This document shows, piece after piece, positions 58,899 through 64,000 of a stretch of DNA of 64,000 nt. The stretch comes from Tritrichomonas musculus (Eukaryota > Parabasalia > Tritrichomonadida > Tritrichomonadidae). The translations under genes were made by a program, and so were the position numbers. Each line of letters opens with the position of its first letter. Positions within the stretch are counted from its first letter, which is position 1. The notes under the pieces were generated by a model that searched no databases, had not been told where the DNA came from, and saw only the letters and a program-made list of their open reading frames with translations. The DNA lies in assembly GCA_039105265.1 (NCBI GenBank), contig JAPFFF010000014.1, positions 2,480,001 through 2,544,000 of the forward strand. The letters are read 5' to 3'.

Positions 58899-58945
58899 AT
58901 ATAACTAAATATAACTAAATAGAACTAAATAGAACTAAATTGCGG

Positions 58946-60305
58946 AATCAATTAATCAATTAATTCATATTAACTAACTTTTCTTACTTATAGATTTTAA
59001 ATAAATGTTTCCTATTTCTTCTCAAATTCATTCAGTTTTAATCTTTTAACAACTTTTTATTTCAATTCTTTCTGATTGAATGAATTGAAACATTTAATTC
59101 AAATATCGATCATTATTGTAATAAATAGGTAATGTAATACATAAACTTTGTTTTTTAATTTTCGCGTGTAAACTTACGGTTTCTAAGAATTTATTTCAAA
59201 TATTGAATGATTTTTTTTTTTACACGCGAAAATTAAAAACAAAGTTTATTTTCATCTTTTTCTTTTTATTTCATAAACTCACATATATGAATACATGCAT
59301 AAACCTATTACGAAATCAGTGCCATCGAGAAGAGGATTTAGGCCAAAAACAGTTGTTGATGAACTTTTTCATAGAATAATTTAGTGTTTTAGATGATGAA
59401 CTTTTTAATAATGTATTTGAATGAAGTTTTTGAAATGAGCCGCCCCCTTAATAGTAAATATAATAAAATCATAAAAAAGTTGTTTATAAAAAAGCTCTGT
59501 ATTAAAAAAGCTCCACATTAAACATGTAATATGATATTTATACCTAATTCAATTTTATTCAAATAAATTATACTTCTGAAAAGTTAAAACAGAATGAGAG
59601 AACGATACTTGAGAATAATACTTACATTGTGAATGAATTGGTTGAGAAGATGGCGATTTTAAGACAATGATAATTTAAAAAAAAAGATGACCCAAATGAT
59701 GATATTTGCTAAGGAAAATTTATTTTTACATTAATTTTGATAAAAATATATTTGTTTGGATAAAAATAAATTTGTTTTATATCAAACAAATAATAAATTT
59801 AGATATAAATATCAAAACAAATTTAGATATAAATATCAATTAATATCTCATATAATAAATATAAAAACAAATTATATGACAATATATCCAATAAAAATAG
59901 GGATATTTATGCGAATTCATTTTTCGTTTTCCATTGAAAATTTTCAATATTTTTCATGTTACATGTTAAGAAAAGATTTATACAAAACTTCATTATATCC
60001 AATATTAACAATAATAAATCATATAAAATTTATATAGATATTATATTTCTAATTTAATAATTATATATTTTATTTTTATAATAAAAATTATACGATTTAA
60101 ATCCTAAAATTATTATTTATTTTTTTCAATAATTCTCAAAAAGCAACTCTGAAAAAGTTAAAAAAACAAAATCAATAGAATTTTATTTCAATAAAAAATA
60201 ACAGTTTTTTTTATAACAGAAAAAAAAAATGTTTTTATGTTTATAAATTATATTATTTTATTATAAAAATGCTAATTAATGATGTCTCAAAATTATTATG
60301 AAAAA
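58946..60305. other. Non-coding AT-rich region right of the array
   Basis: It continues the pyrB arm to about 59067, then becomes unique. It holds the 107-bp hairpin at 59142, a short open frame at 59295-59384 (29 aa, too short to judge), a 24-bp duplication near 59796-59840 and long A/T runs. Confidence 0.55.
59142..59248. mobile_element. 107-bp hairpin MITE-like element
   Basis: Arms of 28-29 bp at 59142-59170 and 59221-59248 (TAAACTTTG...TTCGCGTGTA) are reverse complements apart from one T. No clear target duplication is seen. Confidence 0.65.
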
Positions 60306-63300
60306 ATGATTTTTTTTTTCAAAATTAAAATCATTTTTCTTAATTTTATATTCAGTATTTTCATGTACCAAACTTATGTTTATGATCGTATTTCTAAGCC
60401 AAATTATATCAAAATCTTAAAAGACAAGAAAGGTCCAGCAAAAAAAGGTAATGCTATTGCACAAGTTGAATATGCAACTGCATGTTTTTATGGGATTAAA
60501 ATCAACGGCAAAGATGTTTTTAAACCTGATTTGAAACTTGCAACGAAGTATGCTACGCAATTATCAGAAATTGAAAATGCAGATGGTTTAGTTTTATATG
60601 GAATCATGCAATTAACAGGCACAGGAACATCTCAAAATACAGCCGGAGCTTTTAACTCCTTTTACAAAGCCATAAATAAAGACTCAGGTAACAGAGATGC
60701 CCAATATTTATTATTTCATTTATTTTTTAAAGAAGATTTCAAAGAAATTCCTATACAAGCCGCCATTAATTACCTTATTCAAAGTGGTGAAAAAGATGAG
60801 CATTCAATCAAGCAAGCGATGGGCGAACTTGGAATATTTTATTATCAAGGAAAACATATTGAAAAAAATAACGTACTTGCTCTCAAATATTTAATTGAAT
60901 CTGCAGAATCATATCCACCTGCCAACAAGTACCTCAAAGAATGCACCAGATCTCTAACAGACAACGAATATGGCCTGGAACATTTTTCAAGGCCCAAAAA
61001 CATCTACAATGCGGCCGTTTACATCAAAGAAAAAAACGGAAACAAAGTTGACGGAATTGTTGACCAGTTATTGAAGTGGGCAAATAAAAAAGACTATCCG
61101 CCAGCCATGTATGACTATGCCATCTTGCACATGAGTGAAAATAGAGGTTATTGTGAAGACAGGATTATTAAAGCAGCCGAAAAAAGACATCTTTTGGCAA
61201 TCAATTATTGCGGTCTTCATCTCTCAAAAAGTTCCGAGCAACTTATGACATATGCTAAACAATCAATCTACTTCAAATCAGACTATCTTAAGACTTCTGT
61301 TGCCAAAATATATAAAGAAACATGCAAACCTGCCAATTTCAATCTTGGCATTTATTTCAGATACCAACGCTATGCAAGCAGTTTCACCAAAGATGATCTT
61401 GACTTAATTAAGCAATTGAAACTTAAAGCATGGAAAGATGGAACAAATGAAGAAAAGTTTGCTTATGCAATCTGTTTAGAAAACGGTTTTAACGGTCTAG
61501 AAAGTGATGTTGAAACAGCTGTTTGTATATACAAAAATTTGTCAGAAAATGATTACGCTCCAGCAACAAGAAATATGGCTCATTTCCAAGAATTTGGCGA
61601 GTTTGTATATCAAGATTTGCCTTCAGCAATCAAGAAGCTCGAACAATATGATGATTTGGAAGCAAAGGCATCGATACAAATGATGAACACAATGCTCGGT
61701 GATCACCCAATATTTCCTTTTCCTTATTCACACAAAATCAACAAAGCAAAAGGCGGATATTCTAAAGATGTATCGAAAGCATTCACAAAGATTGCCTTCA
61801 TGCTTATAAGAAACAAAGAAATGATTCCTAATTTCAAACTTGCTGACAAGATTCTTGATAAGGCCAAAAAGAAATCACCTTTGGGAATGGCAATATCTGC
61901 ATCTATCTGTGGCGATGCAAGAGCAGGAAAACCAAACTCTAGCAAGGCCGAAAAAATGTTTAAAGAAGCATTAAGACAAGATTCTGCAATTGAAATTAAA
62001 GAGCTTTATGCAGGATTCTTGATATCTGAAGATAGAAAAGAAGAAGCTGAAGAACTTGATGTTGAAGTTACTTCAGAGTTTTCAACAAGATTAAGAAGAT
62101 CAACATTAGCAGCAGCTAAAACATTCTCTACTAAAGATCTAAAAACAAGAGGACAATTGACTGATGGCAAAGATCTTTATTACAATGGTTATGTAAAAGA
62201 AAATAATATTCGTTTTCTTGAGCGTGCTGCTTCAGCTGAGTTCCCACTTGCACAATCCGAATATGCACATTATATAATAAAAGAAGGAAAGAAGAAAGAA
62301 TATAAAAAGGCTCTTTCTTATCTTCATTCATCTATTGATGAAGGTATTGTTACTTCTTACGTCATGCTTGGCTACATGTATCACAAAGGACTCGAAGTTA
62401 AAGCAAATCATCAAGAAGCATTGAAATATTATTCAATTGCAATCGAACAATTGGAATACCAAGGTTATGCTGGATTTGCACTTGCTTATTGCACTGGCCA
62501 TGGCTTTGATAGAGACTTCTACATGGCAAATCGTTATATTACAATGGCGAAAGATGTCAAAACAACTTTTAAGAAGCCATATTTAATCGATTATCAATTG
62601 TTTCTCAACAAAGACTATAAAAACAAGTTCGATGACATTAAAGAAAAAGATTGTTCAGGATTAAATCCAAGTAAAGCATCTAATGCATTTCAATTAGCAA
62701 CATTTTATGAGTTTATTAAGCTTCAATACCAAAAAGCATTTACATTTTATGAAAAGGCGTACAAATTAGAGCCTGACAATCATAAATATAAGAGAAATTA
62801 TGCTTACTTCATAATGAAAGGAATTGGAAGTAGCGACAACTTAGAAAAAGCTGCAAAATATTATAAAGAACTTGGCAACGATGATGATTTTATTAATCTT
62901 AAGATTGTCCAACACTACATTGAGAATCCAATAACTCCTTATTACATGAGTGAAGAAGCCAATGAAATCTTTGAAAAAATTGTTAATGAAAAAGAAACAA
63001 TTAAAGATTATTATAATTTAGGAATGCTAATTCTTAATAGTAATCAAGTTCATCAGCAATATAATCTTGCTTATTGTTTTTTAAAGAAAGGTGCAGAAAA
63101 ATATGATGATCCACAATCATATTATTCATTGGCACAAATGAGTGAAAATGGTTATGGTGGCTATTTTACAGATAAAGAAATTGTTCTTCAATACACTCGT
63201 TCAGCTTTACTTAATTCTAGTGATAAAATGTTCACACCTGAGAATGCAAAAGGTTGCTTTAAATTCGGTACAATGCTTGCTCATGGTGAAAGGATTTATA

Positions 63301-64000
63301 CCGATTTGCATCAAGCTTGCTTTTATTTATCCAGTGCAATCGATTTGGACTTGAATGAACCAACTCTTATTAATGAATATAATACTGCAAAAGAAACATT
63401 GATCACTAATAAAAATGTCATCGATCCTTGGGATGAACATTTAGCTAGTTATTATTCTCCTAATAAATTTGATGAGAATGAATTTGATGATATTGAAATC
63501 AAAGATTTATCTAATCCTTATCAGAATTGGAAGACGTATAATCAATCATCAGAAAGTAGTAATGATCCTGATGTTTTATTCCAAGTAGGATTCCAATATA
63601 TGAAAGGTGTTGGTGTAGCCAAAGATTACAACAAAGCACTTGAATTTCTTGCAAAAGCAGTTATTCGTGACCATGCACAAGCCAAAGTTTACTTTGCAAT
63701 TCTTGCGAGAATGTGCAAATTATCACATTACTCAGAAATGTATAAATTCAACATGTTTGGTGCTAAAATACAAGGATTATCATTGCCATATGTTGAAGAA
63801 GCCAAAGTTGAACTTGGCCTTTATGAAAACATATCAAAAGGAGATGTTGAAAAGGCACAAGAATTGTTACAAGTTGCAATTGATGCAGGCGACACATATG
63901 CATTATATATACGCGGAAGATACTTGGATGATGCACAAGCACTTAAAGAAGCAGCTGAAAAAGGTTGTGCAAAAGCAAATTATTATATAGCTAAAATGAT
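60306..64000 (+). CDS. Long Sel1-like repeat protein, 3' end outside window
   Basis: The frame is open from 60306 to the window edge, more than 1,230 residues. It carries many Sel1/TPR-like helical repeats, for example YVMLGYMYHKGLEVKANHQE, then EALKYYSIAIE, and further on FQVGFQYMKGVGVAKDY. Such repeats form curved scaffolds for protein binding. The first Met (60306) gives a hydrophobic start (MIFFFKIKIIFLNFIFSIF) that could be a signal or membrane anchor. The second Met (60363) gives a cytoplasmic form starting MYQTYVYDRI. The gene is host-like, with no frameshift seen. The exact partner is unknown. Confidence 0.85.
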   Translation, partial: MIFFFKIKIIFLNFIFSIFMYQTYVYDRISKPNYIKILKDKKGPAKKGNAIAQVEYATACFYGIKINGKDVFKPDLKLATKYATQLSEIENADGLVLYGIMQLTGTGTSQNTAGAFNSFYKAINKDSGNRDAQYLLFHLFFKEDFKEIPIQAAINYLIQSGEKDEHSIKQAMGELGIFYYQGKHIEKNNVLALKYLIESAESYPPANKYLKECTRSLTDNEYGLEHFSRPKNIYNAAVYIKEKNGNKVDGIVDQLLKWANKKDYPPAMYDYAILHMSENRGYCEDRIIKAAEKRHLLAINYCGLHLSKSSEQLMTYAKQSIYFKSDYLKTSVAKIYKETCKPANFNLGIYFRYQRYASSFTKDDLDLIKQLKLKAWKDGTNEEKFAYAICLENGFNGLESDVETAVCIYKNLSENDYAPATRNMAHFQEFGEFVYQDLPSAIKKLEQYDDLEAKASIQMMNTMLGDHPIFPFPYSHKINKAKGGYSKDVSKAFTKIAFMLIRNKEMIPNFKLADKILDKAKKKSPLGMAISASICGDARAGKPNSSKAEKMFKEALRQDSAIEIKELYAGFLISEDRKEEAEELDVEVTSEFSTRLRRSTLAAAKTFSTKDLKTRGQLTDGKDLYYNGYVKENNIRFLERAASAEFPLAQSEYAHYIIKEGKKKEYKKALSYLHSSIDEGIVTSYVMLGYMYHKGLEVKANHQEALKYYSIAIEQLEYQGYAGFALAYCTGHGFDRDFYMANRYITMAKDVKTTFKKPYLIDYQLFLNKDYKNKFDDIKEKDCSGLNPSKASNAFQLATFYEFIKLQYQKAFTFYEKAYKLEPDNHKYKRNYAYFIMKGIGSSDNLEKAAKYYKELGNDDDFINLKIVQHYIENPITPYYMSEEANEIFEKIVNEKETIKDYYNLGMLILNSNQVHQQYNLAYCFLKKGAEKYDDPQSYYSLAQMSENGYGGYFTDKEIVLQYTRSALLNSSDKMFTPENAKGCFKFGTMLAHGERIYTDLHQACFYLSSAIDLDLNEPTLINEYNTAKETLITNKNVIDPWDEHLASYYSPNKFDENEFDDIEIKDLSNPYQNWKTYNQSSESSNDPDVLFQVGFQYMKGVGVAKDYNKALEFLAKAVIRDHAQAKVYFAILARMCKLSHYSEMYKFNMFGAKIQGLSLPYVEEAKVELGLYENISKGDVEKAQELLQVAIDAGDTYALYIRGRYLDDAQALKEAAEKGCAKANYYIAKM

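Larger units (their letters stand above)
55741..58945. repeat. Tandem unit 3, partial
   Basis: It matches units 1 and 2 through the pyrB pair. After the plus pyrB copy the flank instead mirrors the left flank of the pair as far as about 59067. The MITE and both transposase remnants are missing. Confidence 0.88.

Noticed and set aside
59756-60037. 93-codon open frame in AT-rich DNA
   Set aside because: It is Ile/Lys/Asn/Tyr-rich, contains a 24-bp duplication, resembles no protein family and looks like chance coding in A/T runs.

Overview
The window is very AT-rich, nearly intron-free DNA that looks like the nuclear genome of a parabasalid protist (a trichomonad, perhaps Tritrichomonas-like). 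The evidence is two trichomonad-style Maverick/Polinton elements, decayed pogo-like and Tc1/mariner-like transposases, a BspA-like leucine-rich-repeat pseudogene, a long Sel1-repeat gene, and TCA-Y-W initiator-like sequence just upstream of host start codons. The genus is inferred, not proven.

Positions 1-35664 hold two virus-like elements, one inside the other. The outer Maverick (element 1) enters from the left edge and ends at 35664, where its CT-ending terminus abuts a BspA-like pseudogene. It encodes an HNH homing-endonuclease-like protein, a DUF2190-like small protein, a fibre-like protein with phage-type repeats, several unknown proteins, a DDE integrase, a double-jelly-roll-type major capsid protein and a short amphipathic protein. 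Its integrase is split by an 822-bp MITE-like element (8170-8991). Its 158-codon coiled-coil gene is split by the whole of element 2.

Element 2 (11861-34663, 22.8 kb) is bounded by terminal inverted repeats of 506 and 585 bp and by a 5-bp target duplication (ACATC). Its main genes are open: penton-like minor capsid protein, integrase, packaging ATPase, amphipathic virion-type protein, major capsid protein, KilA-N regulator, basic DNA-binding-type proteins, HNH protein, a 1176-aa protein-primed-type DNA polymerase B, and a 1719-aa membrane/fibre-like protein. Together they would supply replication (PolB), integration (integrase), packaging (ATPase) and a capsid (major and minor capsid proteins), so it resembles an intact endogenous virus. 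Three of its proteins, including PolB, share an unnamed N-terminal domain of about 65 residues. Most genes carry a T-rich TTTATTTTT-like box 5-20 nt before the ATG.

Positions 35665 to about 58945 are a tandem array with a period of 10,028 bp (two full units and one partial). Each unit holds a BspA-like pseudogene (minus), a head-to-head inverted pair of aspartate carbamoyltransferase (pyrB) genes around a roughly 570-bp spacer, and, in the full units, a MITE, a broken pogo-like transposase, a broken Tc1/mariner-like transposase and non-coding DNA. All six pyrB copies encode the same 301-aa bacterial-type protein. The spacer of the first unit is inverted relative to the other two, as expected from recombination between the inverted pyrB arms.

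Positions 58946-64000 hold non-coding AT-rich DNA with a 107-bp hairpin element, then the 5' part of a very long Sel1-repeat gene that runs off the right edge.
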